This document shows, one piece after another, positions 26,153-34,836 of a stretch of DNA of 64,000 nucleotides; position 1 is the first letter of the stretch, and each line of letters opens with the position of its first letter. The position numbers and the translations under genes are program-made. The DNA comes from Streptomyces purpureus (GTDB lineage: Bacteria; Actinomycetota; Actinomycetes; Streptomycetales; Streptomycetaceae): NCBI RefSeq assembly GCF_014648195.1, contig NZ_BMQQ01000006.1, positions 196,641-260,640 of the forward strand, in the 5' to 3' direction. The notes below the pieces were generated by a model. The model ran no database searches, was not told the origin of the DNA, and saw nothing but the letters and a program-made list of their open reading frames with translations.

Positions 26153-27544
26153 CTACGCGCGCTGCCAGAGGGCCGGGACGTTCGGCGGCTCCCAGCCGGT
26201 CTGAGCCTGGTGGCCCTGGAGGCAGCGGTAGGTCGCTCCGCCGTAGGTGACGCTGTCACCGGCGCTGTAGACCTTGCCGGCCGCCCATGTGCCGCCGGGC
26301 TCGCCAGGATCACCGGGGTCACCCGGGTCGCCGGGGTCCGTGTGGGTCTTGAGGGTGAGCCCGTAGTTCTGCAGAAGCGGGTTGAGCGGCTGGAAGAAGG
26401 TGGTGCCGCCGCTGGAGCAGTTGCCGGAGCCGCCCGAGGTGACCCCCTGGGCCTGGCTGCCGGAGATGTACGCGCCGCCGGAGTCGCCCGGCTCCGCGCA
26501 GACCGTCGTCCGGGTCACACCCGAGATGGTGCCCTCGGGGTAGGTGACGCTGGTGTTGTGCTGCTGGATGGTGCCGCAGTGCCAGCCGGTGGTGGAGCCG
26601 GAACGGCAGACGGAGGAGCCGACCGGCTGCAGGACGGATCCGGTGACCCGCACATTGGCGCCGCCGGAGCCCTTCACATACGGCGTGGCGGTCCAGTTGG
26701 CGTTGGTCGCGACCCACGCCATGTCGTTGCCCGGGAAGACCGAACCCTGGAAGGAGCCCTGAGCGACCTGGTTGAAGCCTCTGGTGGTGGTGCCGGCGCG
26801 GCCGCAGTGGCCGGCGGTGGCGAAGCCCTGGGTGGTGCCCCGGGTGACGGCGAAGCCGACCGAGCAACGGCCGCCGGAACCCATGTAGTACGCGTCACCG
26901 CCGCGTATGTCGTAGAGGGCGCGGGGCTGTTCGCCGCTGCGGACCACCTTGACCAGGGACCGGTCGACGCCGGCGGCGGCGATCAGGGAGCGGGCGGCCG
27001 AGGGCTCGTTGGCCCGTACGACGACGGTGTTGGAGCGGACGTCGACGTACCAGACGGGCACGGCGGTCGAGGAGTTGCGGACGGCGGCCCGGTCCAGGGC
27101 GGCCTTGGCGGTGTCCAGCTCGGCGAGGCTGTGCGGGACGACCGTGGCGCGGGCACCGGCGGCTCGGATCGCGGCGGCGTCGGCGGCCCGGCTGGTGGCG
27201 ACGGTGAGGGTGGCGGAGTCGGCGCCGTCGACCCAGGCCCCGGCGAAGGCGCCGGCGAGCTTCTGCTGGAGCAGCCCGGCGGTGGCGCCCGCCCGGGCCT
27301 CGTGGGCCAGCCGGGTCTCGGCCTGGCCGCGGGTGAGGCCCAGGTCGCGCTGCATGGCGGTCAGCACCTCGGGCGCGACGGCCCGGGTGCCCAGGGTGTC
27401 GGCGGCGGACCGGGCGGGGGTGTCGGCGGCGGGACGCGCGCTCGCTGTGCCCTGGACCAGGGTGAGCCCCAAGGCGGCGGCGGTGAGCGCGGTGCCAGCT
27501 GCCGCGAGGGGCCGGTGGTGCCGCTTGCGGTGTCGGTGGAGCAC
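26153..27544 (-). CDS. Secreted streptogrisin-like serine protease with chitin-binding domain
   Basis: A 463-residue preproprotease. A signal peptide (about 1-36, ending near ASARPA) and an alpha-lytic-protease-type propeptide (about 50-205) precede an S1E chymotrypsin-like domain. The triad is His in TAGHCG, Asp in GNDMAWV and Ser in GDSGGA, and paired Cys flank His and Ser. A GDPGDPGDPG linker leads to a C-terminal CBM5/12-type domain (about 420-463, with WAAGKVYSAGDSVTYGG and YRCLQGH), giving the streptogrisin C layout. GTG at 27544 has GAGGAG eight bases upstream. Confidence 0.93.
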   Translation of the reverse strand: MLHRHRKRHHRPLAAAGTALTAAALGLTLVQGTASARPAADTPARSAADTLGTRAVAPEVLTAMQRDLGLTRGQAETRLAHEARAGATAGLLQQKLAGAFAGAWVDGADSATLTVATSRAADAAAIRAAGARATVVPHSLAELDTAKAALDRAAVRNSSTAVPVWYVDVRSNTVVVRANEPSAARSLIAAAGVDRSLVKVVRSGEQPRALYDIRGGDAYYMGSGGRCSVGFAVTRGTTQGFATAGHCGRAGTTTRGFNQVAQGSFQGSVFPGNDMAWVATNANWTATPYVKGSGGANVRVTGSVLQPVGSSVCRSGSTTGWHCGTIQQHNTSVTYPEGTISGVTRTTVCAEPGDSGGAYISGSQAQGVTSGGSGNCSSGGTTFFQPLNPLLQNYGLTLKTHTDPGDPGDPGDPGEPGGTWAAGKVYSAGDSVTYGGATYRCLQGHQAQTGWEPPNVPALWQRA

Positions 27545-27613
27545 GGGTGATCTCCTCGGTTCGGTGGGGGTGTGCCGAAACCGTAGGGAGCCCGAAGCCG
27601 CTTGTGGCAGATG

Positions 27614-28573
27614 TCAGTTGACCCCTGCCACGGCGTTATGGCCCAGAGGGTCGAGGGCGCCGGCGCTGCGGGTGACGGCGTCCGCGTGGGCCGCGCGGGC
27701 GTGCGCGGTGACGGTGGGCGCGTGGACGGCCGCGCGGGCCGCCGGGTGCCAGCCGAGGAGGTGGCGCCAGACCAGCGGGGTCCCCGCGAGGGGCCGGGTG
27801 ACCAGGCCCGGCGTGGCGGGGAAGGTGGCCCGGCACAGTCCGACGGCCCGGCCCACCTGGACCAGATGGACGCAGGACGCGGTATCCGTCTCGTACACCG
27901 AGGCCGGGGTGAACCCGGCCCGTACGCACGCGGCGGCGAAACAGTCGCCGAAACAGCCGTCGCCCGGGACGTCGGTCCAGGCCTCGGCGGCCAGTTCGGC
28001 GAGGTCGATCTCGGGACGGGAGGCGAGGGGATGGCGGTCGGCGAGCATCACGAGGACCGGGTCGCGGGCGACCTCGGCCCAGGCGAGACGGCCCGGCTCG
28101 GGCGGTGGGCTCTCGCCGCAGGCCCCGATCAGGGCGTAGTCGAGCCGCCCTTCGGCGGCCGAGGCGGCCAGTTCCCGTTCCGACCAGGAGGTGTGGGTGG
28201 TGACCGGCGCGCCGGGCGCCGAGGCCATGAGCCGGTCGACCAGGCCCCCGAGCAGGGGCCCATGGGTGGCCCCGAGCCGGAAGCCGGGTCTCGGCTCGCG
28301 CCGCGTCCGGGCGAACCGTACGGCTTCCTCCTGGAGTTCGCTGACCGCCGGCAGCACCACCCGGGCCCGCTCCAGGACGAGGTCCCCGAGCGCGGTGGCC
28401 CGTACGCCGTCCCTGCCGCGGTCGAAGAGAGGTCCGCCCAGCGCCCGTTCGATGCGCTTGAGCTGCGCGCTGAGTGCGGGCTGGGCGAGCCCCAGGGCGG
28501 TGGCCGCCCTGGTGAGGCTGCCGGCGTCGGCTATCGCGCGGATCGTCTTGAGGTGCCTCAACTCCAAGTCCAT
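27614..28573 (-). CDS. LysR-family transcriptional regulator
   Basis: A 319-residue LTTR. The DNA-binding part (IADAGSLTRAATALGLAQPALSAQLKRIE) is intact and is followed by the effector domain. Cysteines are unusually frequent in the effector domain (GDGCFGDCFAAACV), possibly structural or redox-active. The ATG at 28573 is preceded by GGGA. It lies directly upstream of the protease gene on the same strand, with only a 69-base gap, so control of the protease is possible but not shown. Confidence 0.88.
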   Translation of the reverse strand: MDLELRHLKTIRAIADAGSLTRAATALGLAQPALSAQLKRIERALGGPLFDRGRDGVRATALGDLVLERARVVLPAVSELQEEAVRFARTRREPRPGFRLGATHGPLLGGLVDRLMASAPGAPVTTHTSWSERELAASAAEGRLDYALIGACGESPPPEPGRLAWAEVARDPVLVMLADRHPLASRPEIDLAELAAEAWTDVPGDGCFGDCFAAACVRAGFTPASVYETDTASCVHLVQVGRAVGLCRATFPATPGLVTRPLAGTPLVWRHLLGWHPAARAAVHAPTVTAHARAAHADAVTRSAGALDPLGHNAVAGVN

Positions 28574-28638
28574 GTCCCGAGCTTGAGGCCCGTACCGCCG
28601 GGCGGCAATGGTCTGGTCCAACTGTCCCTCCGGGGCCG

Positions 28639-28836
28639 TCACTCGCGACGGCTGCGGTTGCCGGGGCGGTTGGCCACCCAGGTGAGGATGGTGTCCGCGT
28701 ACCAGTACGGCTTGGTGCCCTCCACATGGTCGGGCGGCGGCAGCAGGCCGTGCTTGCGGTAGGAACGGACGGTGTCGGGCTGGACCCGGATGTGGGCGGC
28801 AATGTCCTTGTACGACCAGAGCCTTCTGTCGGCCAT
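28639..28836 (-). CDS. Small helix-turn-helix DNA-binding protein
   Basis: A 65-residue basic protein, nearly all helix-turn-helix: LWSYKDIAAHIRVQPDTVRSYRKHGLLPPPD, then a wing with YWYADTILTWVA. The pattern is that of MerR-like / excisionase-type HTH_17 proteins. The ATG at 28836 has a perfect GGAGGTG six bases upstream. Small proteins of this kind occur both as chromosomal regulators and in integrative elements, but no integrase or attachment repeat is visible here, so mobility is not supported. Confidence 0.8.
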   Translation of the reverse strand: MADRRLWSYKDIAAHIRVQPDTVRSYRKHGLLPPPDHVEGTKPYWYADTILTWVANRPGNRSRRE

Positions 28837-29036
28837 CTGTGGCACCTCCGCTGGCGATCACGTCACGATCACTGGACCTGTGCCCCGGGGAACGACCTCT
28901 GGTGACAGTGCGCGAGGGCTTGTTGACCTTCTGTGACGGAAGGCCCGCGTAACCGAGAAGTGCGTGACAGAGGAGGGACGGATGTGACGAGAGCAGCACA
29001 GCGGGAAGAAGGCGGGACCGAAGAACCGAGGGGGCG

Positions 29037-29936
29037 TCAGGCGCCGCAGGAGCGCAGGAAGCGGCGGGTGCGTTCCGCGATCGGGTACGGCTTGTCCGGC
29101 GGGCACGGATACATGTCCTGCTCCACGATCGCGAACAGATCCACGTCCAGCGCCCGCGCGGCGGCGAGCACGGGCTCGAGGGCGGGCACACCGCCCGGCG
29201 GTTCGCACATCACACCCTGGGCGACGGCGGGCCCGAACGGCGTCCCCCGCGCCACGACATCGGCGAGGATCTCCGGGTCGACCTGCTTGAGGTGGAGGTA
29301 GCCGATCCGCTCCCCGTAGGTCTCGATCAGCTTGACGCTGTCGCCGCCGCAGTACGCGTAGTGCCCGGTGTCGAGGCAGAGCTGGACCAGGTCCGGGTCG
29401 GTGGCGTCGAGGAAGCGGGTGACGTTCTTCTCGCTGTCGATGTGCGTGTCCGCGTGCGGATGGACCACGATCCGCAGCCCGTACCGCTCGCGCACCTCAC
29501 GCCCCAGCCGTTCGGTCTGGGTGGTGAGATCGCGCCATTGTGCCGGGGTCAGCACGGAATCCTCCAGGACCGCACCGGTCTTGTCGTCGCGCCAGAAGGA
29601 GGGGATGACGACGAGATGGTCCGCGCCCATGGCCTGCGCGAGAGCGGCGTTGTCGGCGACATGCGCCCAGGTCTTCTCCCAGACGCCCGGGCCCTGGTGC
29701 AGCCCGGTGAAGACGGTCCCCGCCGACACCTTCAGCCCCCGCCGTGCCGTCTCCTCGGTGAGCCGGACGGGATCGGTGGGCAGATAGCCGTACGGGCCGA
29801 GCTCGATCCACTCGTATCCGGCGCGGGCCACCTCGTCGAGGAAGCGTTCCCAGGGGACCTGCCGGGGATCGTCGGGGAACCACACGCCCCAGGAGTCGGG
29901 GGCGGAACCGATCCGGATGCGGGAAGGCGCTGTCAT
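29037..29936 (-). CDS. Sugar phosphate isomerase/epimerase, likely inosose dehydratase (IolE role)
   Basis: A 299-residue xylose-isomerase-like TIM barrel. The N-terminus (GSAPDSWGVWFPDD) and metal-binding segments (VVHPHADTHIDS, LCLDTGHYAYCGGD, LHLKQVD, FAIVEQDMYP) are clear. It is divergent from the inositol-catabolic operon. Because that operon lacks an obvious gene for dehydrating 2-keto-myo-inositol, this protein is a good candidate for the IolE step, though IolH/IolI-type isomerase activity cannot be excluded. The gap to the next minus-strand gene (28846-29036) holds no clear gene. Confidence 0.82.
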   Translation of the reverse strand: MTAPSRIRIGSAPDSWGVWFPDDPRQVPWERFLDEVARAGYEWIELGPYGYLPTDPVRLTEETARRGLKVSAGTVFTGLHQGPGVWEKTWAHVADNAALAQAMGADHLVVIPSFWRDDKTGAVLEDSVLTPAQWRDLTTQTERLGREVRERYGLRIVVHPHADTHIDSEKNVTRFLDATDPDLVQLCLDTGHYAYCGGDSVKLIETYGERIGYLHLKQVDPEILADVVARGTPFGPAVAQGVMCEPPGGVPALEPVLAAARALDVDLFAIVEQDMYPCPPDKPYPIAERTRRFLRSCGA

Positions 29937-29979
29937 GCGAGCCAGCTTGGCCAGCCCTGCGAAGAAGCGTCAAGACTAC

Positions 29980-30031
29980 GTCCGAATGTAAGGACAAAAT
30001 GTTGACAGGGCTCGGGGGAGCGGGCTAGACC
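29980..30031 (+). promoter_or_regulatory. Promoter and operator candidate for the inositol operon
   Basis: TTGACA (30002-30007) and TAGACC (30026-30031) are 18 bases apart, 43 bases before the iolC start. Upstream, GTCCGAATGTAAGGAC (29980-29995) has GTCC/GGAC arms, and AATGTaaGGACA / AATGTtGACA forms a direct repeat that runs into the -35 box. This suits binding of an inositol-responsive repressor at the promoter. Confidence 0.6.
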
Positions 30032-30073
30032 TGGGGCGCGGGCAGCGTGGCCACCGACGCGAAGGGACGTGGG

Positions 30074-31105
30074 ATGGAGACCGGCGCAGGGACCGACCCG
30101 TACGACCTCCCGTACGACAGCCCCCCGTACGACCTGATCACCATGGGGCGGCTCGGGGTGGATCTCTACCCGCTCCAGACCGGTGTCCGGCTGGCCGACG
30201 TCGACACCTTCGGCAAGTTCCTCGGCGGCTCACCATCCAACGTCGCCGTGGCGGCCGCCCGGCTCGGCCGGCGTACGGCGCTGATCAGCCGGACCGGCGC
30301 CGATCCCTTCGGCGGCTACCTCCGCCGCGAGCTGCGGACGTTCGGCGTCGACGAGCGCTGGGTGACCACCGTCCCCGCCTACCCCACCCCCGTCACCTTC
30401 TGCGAGATCTTCCCGCCCGACGACTTCCCGCTCTACTTCTACCGGCAGCCCAAGGCGCCCGACCTGGAGATCCACGCCGCCGAGCTGGACCTCGACGCCG
30501 TCCGGGCCGCGCGGATCTTCTGGATGACCGGCACCGGACTGTGCGCGGAGCCGAGCCGTACGGCGACGCTCACCGCGCTCGCCGCCCGCTCCGCCGACCA
30601 CGGCGGTCCGAGCGCGTTCACCGTCTTCGACCTCGACTGGCGGCCGATGTTCTGGGACGACCCGCAGGCCGCCCGCCCGCACTACCGGGCGGCGCTGCGC
30701 CACGCCACGGTCGCCGTCGGCAATGTCGACGAGTGCGAGATCGCCACCGGGCAGCGGGAGCCGTACGCGGCCGCCCGCGCCCTCCTCGACGCCGGGGTCG
30801 CCCTCGCCGTCGTCAAGCAGGGCCCCAAGGGCGTCCTCGCCCTGACCGCCGACGGCCGCAGCGCCGAGGTGCCGCCCGTCCCCGTCGACGTCGTCAACGG
30901 CCTCGGCGCGGGCGACGCGTTCGGCGGGGCCCTGTGCCACGGGCTGCTGGCAGGCTGGGAACTGGACCGGACGATCCGGTTCGCCAACGCCGCCGGCGCG
31001 ATCGTCGCGGGCAGGCTCGCCTGCTCCCCGGCGATGCCGTACGAGCCCGAGGTGGACGAGGTGCTGGCGGTGGGAGAAGTACGCCTCCCGGGAGCCACGT
31101 CATGA
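30074..31105 (+). CDS. iolC: 5-dehydro-2-deoxygluconokinase
   Basis: A 343-residue PfkB-family kinase that phosphorylates 5-keto-2-deoxygluconate in inositol breakdown. Family signatures are GGSPSNVAVAAARLG (about residues 55-70) and the C-terminal GLGAGDAFGGALCHGLL, whose Asp is the catalytic base. The N-terminus (YDLPYDSPPYDLITMGRLGVD) has a short Tyr/Pro-rich leader. ATG at 30074 follows GAAGGGA. The last codons overlap the next start by ATGA, so the operon is translationally coupled. Confidence 0.92.
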   Translation: METGAGTDPYDLPYDSPPYDLITMGRLGVDLYPLQTGVRLADVDTFGKFLGGSPSNVAVAAARLGRRTALISRTGADPFGGYLRRELRTFGVDERWVTTVPAYPTPVTFCEIFPPDDFPLYFYRQPKAPDLEIHAAELDLDAVRAARIFWMTGTGLCAEPSRTATLTALAARSADHGGPSAFTVFDLDWRPMFWDDPQAARPHYRAALRHATVAVGNVDECEIATGQREPYAAARALLDAGVALAVVKQGPKGVLALTADGRSAEVPPVPVDVVNGLGAGDAFGGALCHGLLAGWELDRTIRFANAAGAIVAGRLACSPAMPYEPEVDEVLAVGEVRLPGATS

Positions 31106-32121
31106 CCCCTCACGCACCGGCCCCGCGGCCGGACCCGACCGCCCCGCCCCGGCAGGAGCTCCGCCAGGAGCCCCGTCTGAATCCCGGCCCGCAGCCCCGG
31201 ACGGGCCCGAAGCCCCGGACGGATCCGGCCCCCGCCCCCGCCGTCTCCGTCGAAGCCCTGGTCCGGGTCCGCAGCCACCACCCCGAGGCCGTCGCCGAGG
31301 CCGCCGCCCGCCGCACCCGGCGCGAGTCGCTCCTCGGCGAGCGCGGCCGGCTGATGATCGTGGCCGCCGACCACCCCGGGCGCGGCGCGCTCGGCGTCGG
31401 CGACCGGCCGCTGGCCATGGCCGACCGGCGCGACCTCCTGGAACGGCTCTGCCTCGCCCTCTCCCGCCCCGGCGTCGACGGCGTCCTCGCCACCGCCGAC
31501 ATCCTCGACGACCTGCTGCTCCTCGGCGCACTTGAGGAGAAGGCCGTCATCGGCTCCATGAACCGCGGGGGGCTCGCCGGATCCGCCTTCGAACTCGACG
31601 ACCGGTTCACCGGACACCGGGCCGAGGACCTGCACCGTCTGCGGTTCGACGCCGGGAAGCTGCTGCTGCGCATCGACTACGACGACCCCGGCTCCCTCGC
31701 CACGCTGCACTCCGCGGCCCGCGCCGTCGACGCGATGGCCGCCCACCATCTGCCGGTCTTCGTCGAGCCGTTCCTCTGCCACCGCGGTCCCGACGGACGG
31801 CTCCACAACGACCTCTCCGCCGAGGCGGTCACCACCTCGCTCGCCGTCGCCTCCGGGCTCGGCGGCACCTCCGCGTACACCTGGCTCAAGGTCCCCGTCA
31901 CCGACGACCCGGACGACATGGCGCGGGTGATGGCCGCCTCCACCCTCCCGGCCGTGATCCTCGGCGGGGACGTGGGCTCCGACCCGGACCGTACGTACGA
32001 GAAGTGGCGCGGCGCCCTGCGACTGCCGACCGTCCACGGACTGGTGGCGGGCCGGTCGCTGCTCTATCCGGCCGACGGGGACGTGGCCGGAGCGGTCGAC
32101 ACGGCCGTGGGGCTCCTGTGA
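31102..32121 (+). CDS. Cgl0159-type (beta/alpha)8 aldolase, likely IolJ role
   Basis: A 339-residue TIM-barrel protein of the type often annotated as deoxyribose-phosphate aldolase-like in actinobacterial inositol clusters. The barrel contains LMIVAADHPGRGALGVGD, FVEPFLCHRG and TWLKVPVTDD, the last with a candidate Schiff-base lysine. It has a Pro/Arg-rich N-terminal extension of about 45 residues that looks disordered. In this operon it most likely cleaves 2-deoxy-5-keto-gluconate-6-phosphate to malonate semialdehyde and dihydroxyacetone phosphate. That role is inferred from position. Confidence 0.8.
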   Translation: MTPHAPAPRPDPTAPPRQELRQEPRLNPGPQPRTGPKPRTDPAPAPAVSVEALVRVRSHHPEAVAEAAARRTRRESLLGERGRLMIVAADHPGRGALGVGDRPLAMADRRDLLERLCLALSRPGVDGVLATADILDDLLLLGALEEKAVIGSMNRGGLAGSAFELDDRFTGHRAEDLHRLRFDAGKLLLRIDYDDPGSLATLHSAARAVDAMAAHHLPVFVEPFLCHRGPDGRLHNDLSAEAVTTSLAVASGLGGTSAYTWLKVPVTDDPDDMARVMAASTLPAVILGGDVGSDPDRTYEKWRGALRLPTVHGLVAGRSLLYPADGDVAGAVDTAVGLL

Positions 32122-32150
32122 GCGGACGCCGGAAAGGGTAGGGACGGGAC

Positions 32151-32960
32151 ATGACCGACGACCTTCATCTGGCGGCCGGCCGCGCGGCCCTGGGCCCGTA
32201 CGCCGTCCACATCGACCCCAAGCGCGCGGGCTGGAGCCACAGCGCGCTACGGGTCGTCGAGCTCGGCCCGGGGGAGAGCCACGAGTTCGTCACCGGTGAG
32301 TTCGAATGGATCGTGCTTCCGCTGAGCGGCGCCTGTAACGTTCGGGTGGACGGCGAGTCCTATGAACTGCTGGGCAGGACAAGCGTGTTCGACGGGGTCT
32401 CGGACTTCGTCTACGCGCCACGCGACGCCCAGGCACAGATCACCTCCGGCGCGGGAGGCCGCTTCGCCCTGGCAGGAGCGAGGTGCGGGCGACGACTCCC
32501 CGCTCGCTACGGCCCCGCGCCGGAGGTTCCCGTCGAGGCCCGCGGTACGGGCGCCCAGGCCCGGCAGGTCCGCAACTTCGCGGCGGCCGACGTCTTCGAC
32601 TGCGACCGGCTGATCGCCGTCGAGGTGATCACCCCCGGTGGCCACTGGTCCTCCTACCCGCCGCACAAGCACGACGAGCACGTGCCGGGCGAGGAGGCCG
32701 AACTGGAGGAGATCTACTACTTCGAGATCGAGGGCGGCGGGCTCGGCTACCAGCGTGTCTCCCCGTCCCGCCCCGGCGGCGCCCACGTCCTCGCCGAGGT
32801 CAGGACCGGTGACGCCGTGCTCGTACCGAACGGCTGGCACGGCCCGTCCATCGCCGAGCCGCACCACGCCATGTACTACCTGAACGTGATGGCGGGCCCG
32901 GGCCCGGACCGGGAGTGGCGGATCCGGTTCCACCCGGACCACGCGGAGGGATACCGATGA
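32151..32960 (+). CDS. iolB: 5-deoxy-glucuronate isomerase
   Basis: A 269-residue bicupin that isomerises 5-deoxy-glucuronate to 5-keto-2-deoxygluconate. The second cupin carries the metal site in PHKHDEHVPGEEAELEEIYYF (two His and Glu), and a last His is in NGWHGPS. A ribosome binding site (GGAAAGGGTAGGGA) is strong. The stop overlaps the next ATG by four bases. Confidence 0.93.
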   Translation: MTDDLHLAAGRAALGPYAVHIDPKRAGWSHSALRVVELGPGESHEFVTGEFEWIVLPLSGACNVRVDGESYELLGRTSVFDGVSDFVYAPRDAQAQITSGAGGRFALAGARCGRRLPARYGPAPEVPVEARGTGAQARQVRNFAAADVFDCDRLIAVEVITPGGHWSSYPPHKHDEHVPGEEAELEEIYYFEIEGGGLGYQRVSPSRPGGAHVLAEVRTGDAVLVPNGWHGPSIAEPHHAMYYLNVMAGPGPDREWRIRFHPDHAEGYR

Positions 32961-34822
32961 CCAGACTGACCGCGGCCCAGGCGCTGGTGCGGTTCCTCGC
33001 CCGCCAGTACACCGAGCGGGACGGGCGGCGTCAGCGGCTGATCGGCGCGACCTGGGGCATCTTCGGCCACGGCAACGTCGCCGGGATCGGCCAGGCCCTC
33101 GTCGAGCACGGGGAAGAGATGCCCTACTTCCAGGGCCGCAACGAGCAGTCCATGGTCCACGCGGCCGTCGGATACGCCCGGCAGTCGAACCGGCTCTCCG
33201 CGCACGCCGTCACCACCTCCATCGGCCCCGGCGCCACCAACCTCGTCACCGGAGCCGCCCTCGCCACCGTCAACCGCCTGCCCGTCCTCCTCCTGCCCGG
33301 CGACGTCTTCGCGACCCGCCCCGCCGACCCGGTCCTCCAGCAGCTCGAAGTCCCCTACGCCGGCGAGATGTCGGTCAACGACTGCCTGCGGCCGGTGTCG
33401 AAGTACTTCGACCGGATCCACCGCCCCGAGGCGCTCGTCCCGGCCGCGCTCGCCGCGATGCGGGTCCTCACCGACCCCGCGGAGACGGGTGCGGTCACGC
33501 TCGCCCTGCCGCAGGACGTCCAGGCGGAGGCGTACGACTGGCCGGAGGAGTTCTTCGCCGAGCGGGTCTGGCGGGTGCGGCGCCCCTCACCGGACGAGGG
33601 CGAGCTGGACGCGGCGGCCGCGGTGATCGGCCGGGCCGCCCGGCCGCTGATCGTCGCGGGCGGCGGGGTCAAGTACAGCGGCGCCCAGGAGGCGCTCGCC
33701 TCCCTCGCCTCCCTCACCGGCATCCCGGTCGCCTCCACCCAGGCCGGCAAGGGTTCGCTCCGCCACGACCACCCGCAGGACGTCGGCGCCATCGGCCACA
33801 CCGGCACTGCCGTCGCCGACCACCTGGCGCGCACGGCCGACGTGGTGCTCGGGGTCGGCACCCGCTGGACCGACTTCACCACCGCGTCCGGGACCCTGTT
33901 CACCCACCCCGGCGTGCGGTTCGTCAACCTCAACATCGCGGCCTTCGACAGCCACAAGCTGGCGGCGCTGCCGCTGGTCACGGACGCCCGCGAGGGCCTG
34001 GAACAGCTCCATGCGCTGCTGGACCCGCACCACGTCACCGACGACTACGCGCGCGAGTACGCCGAGGAGAAGCTGCGCTGGGAGGCCCGGGTCACCGCCG
34101 CCTACGCCGCGCCCGACGAAGCCGTCCCCACCCAGGCCCAGGTCCTCGGCGTGCTCGACACCCTGGTCACCGGGGACGACATCCTGATCAACGCCGCCGG
34201 CTCGCTCCCCGGCGACCTGCACAAGCTGTGGCGGACCCGCTCCGGCGACCAGTACCACGTCGAGTACGGCTACTCCTGCATGGGCTACGAGATCCCGGCG
34301 GCGCTCGGCGTCTGCCTCGCCGCACCCGGCCGGCCGGTCTGGGCGCTCGTCGGCGACGGTACGTACCTGATGAATCCCACTGAAATCGTCACCGCCGTGC
34401 AGGAGCGGATTCCACTCAAGCTGGTGATTCTGCAGAACCACGGGTACGCCTCCATCGGAGGGCTTTCCGAGTCCGTCGGCGGTGAGCGGTACGGCACCGA
34501 CTACCGCTTCCGGGCCCCGGACGGCACCTTCACCGGCGCGCCCCTGCCGGTGGACCTCGCGGCCAACGCGGAGTCCCTCGGGATGCGGGTGCTCCGCGCC
34601 CGTACCATCCGTGACCTGCGAGAAGCCCTCGCCGAGGCCCGGGCGGCGACCGTCCCCACATGTGTCTACACCGAGACCAAAACGGCAGACACTGTGTCGG
34701 GCCCGCCCCCGGCCCAGGCGTGGTGGGATGTGCCCGTGGCCGAGACTTCGACCCGCCCGTCGGCGGTCAAGGCCCGGGAGGAGTACGACCGGCACGTCAC
34801 CGCCCGACGCCGCCATCTCTGA
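32957..34822 (+). CDS. iolD: 3D-(3,5/4)-trihydroxycyclohexane-1,2-dione hydrolase
   Basis: A 621-residue thiamine-diphosphate enzyme that hydrolyses the diketone made from inosose to 5-deoxy-glucuronate. It has the three acetolactate-synthase-like domains: the N-terminal pyrimidine-binding domain with the catalytic Glu region (FQGRNEQSMVHAAVGYAR), a central domain (ARPLIVAGGGVKYSG), and the C-terminal domain with the diphosphate motif GDGTYLMNPTEI. The length matches IolD. The ATG at 32957 overlaps the iolB stop and is preferred over an upstream ATG at 32915. Confidence 0.94.
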   Translation: MTRLTAAQALVRFLARQYTERDGRRQRLIGATWGIFGHGNVAGIGQALVEHGEEMPYFQGRNEQSMVHAAVGYARQSNRLSAHAVTTSIGPGATNLVTGAALATVNRLPVLLLPGDVFATRPADPVLQQLEVPYAGEMSVNDCLRPVSKYFDRIHRPEALVPAALAAMRVLTDPAETGAVTLALPQDVQAEAYDWPEEFFAERVWRVRRPSPDEGELDAAAAVIGRAARPLIVAGGGVKYSGAQEALASLASLTGIPVASTQAGKGSLRHDHPQDVGAIGHTGTAVADHLARTADVVLGVGTRWTDFTTASGTLFTHPGVRFVNLNIAAFDSHKLAALPLVTDAREGLEQLHALLDPHHVTDDYAREYAEEKLRWEARVTAAYAAPDEAVPTQAQVLGVLDTLVTGDDILINAAGSLPGDLHKLWRTRSGDQYHVEYGYSCMGYEIPAALGVCLAAPGRPVWALVGDGTYLMNPTEIVTAVQERIPLKLVILQNHGYASIGGLSESVGGERYGTDYRFRAPDGTFTGAPLPVDLAANAESLGMRVLRARTIRDLREALAEARAATVPTCVYTETKTADTVSGPPPAQAWWDVPVAETSTRPSAVKAREEYDRHVTARRRHL

Positions 34823-34836
34823 AGGAGCATTCCGGA

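Noticed and set aside
28639-28836. Excisionase of an integrated element
   Set aside because: The small HTH protein resembles excisionases, but there is no integrase, tRNA or attachment repeat nearby.
28984-29301. Possible rightward small gene preceded by GAGGAGGGA
   Set aside because: It would run antisense into the IolE-like gene, and its translation has no recognisable family. The purine-rich stretch is probably chance.
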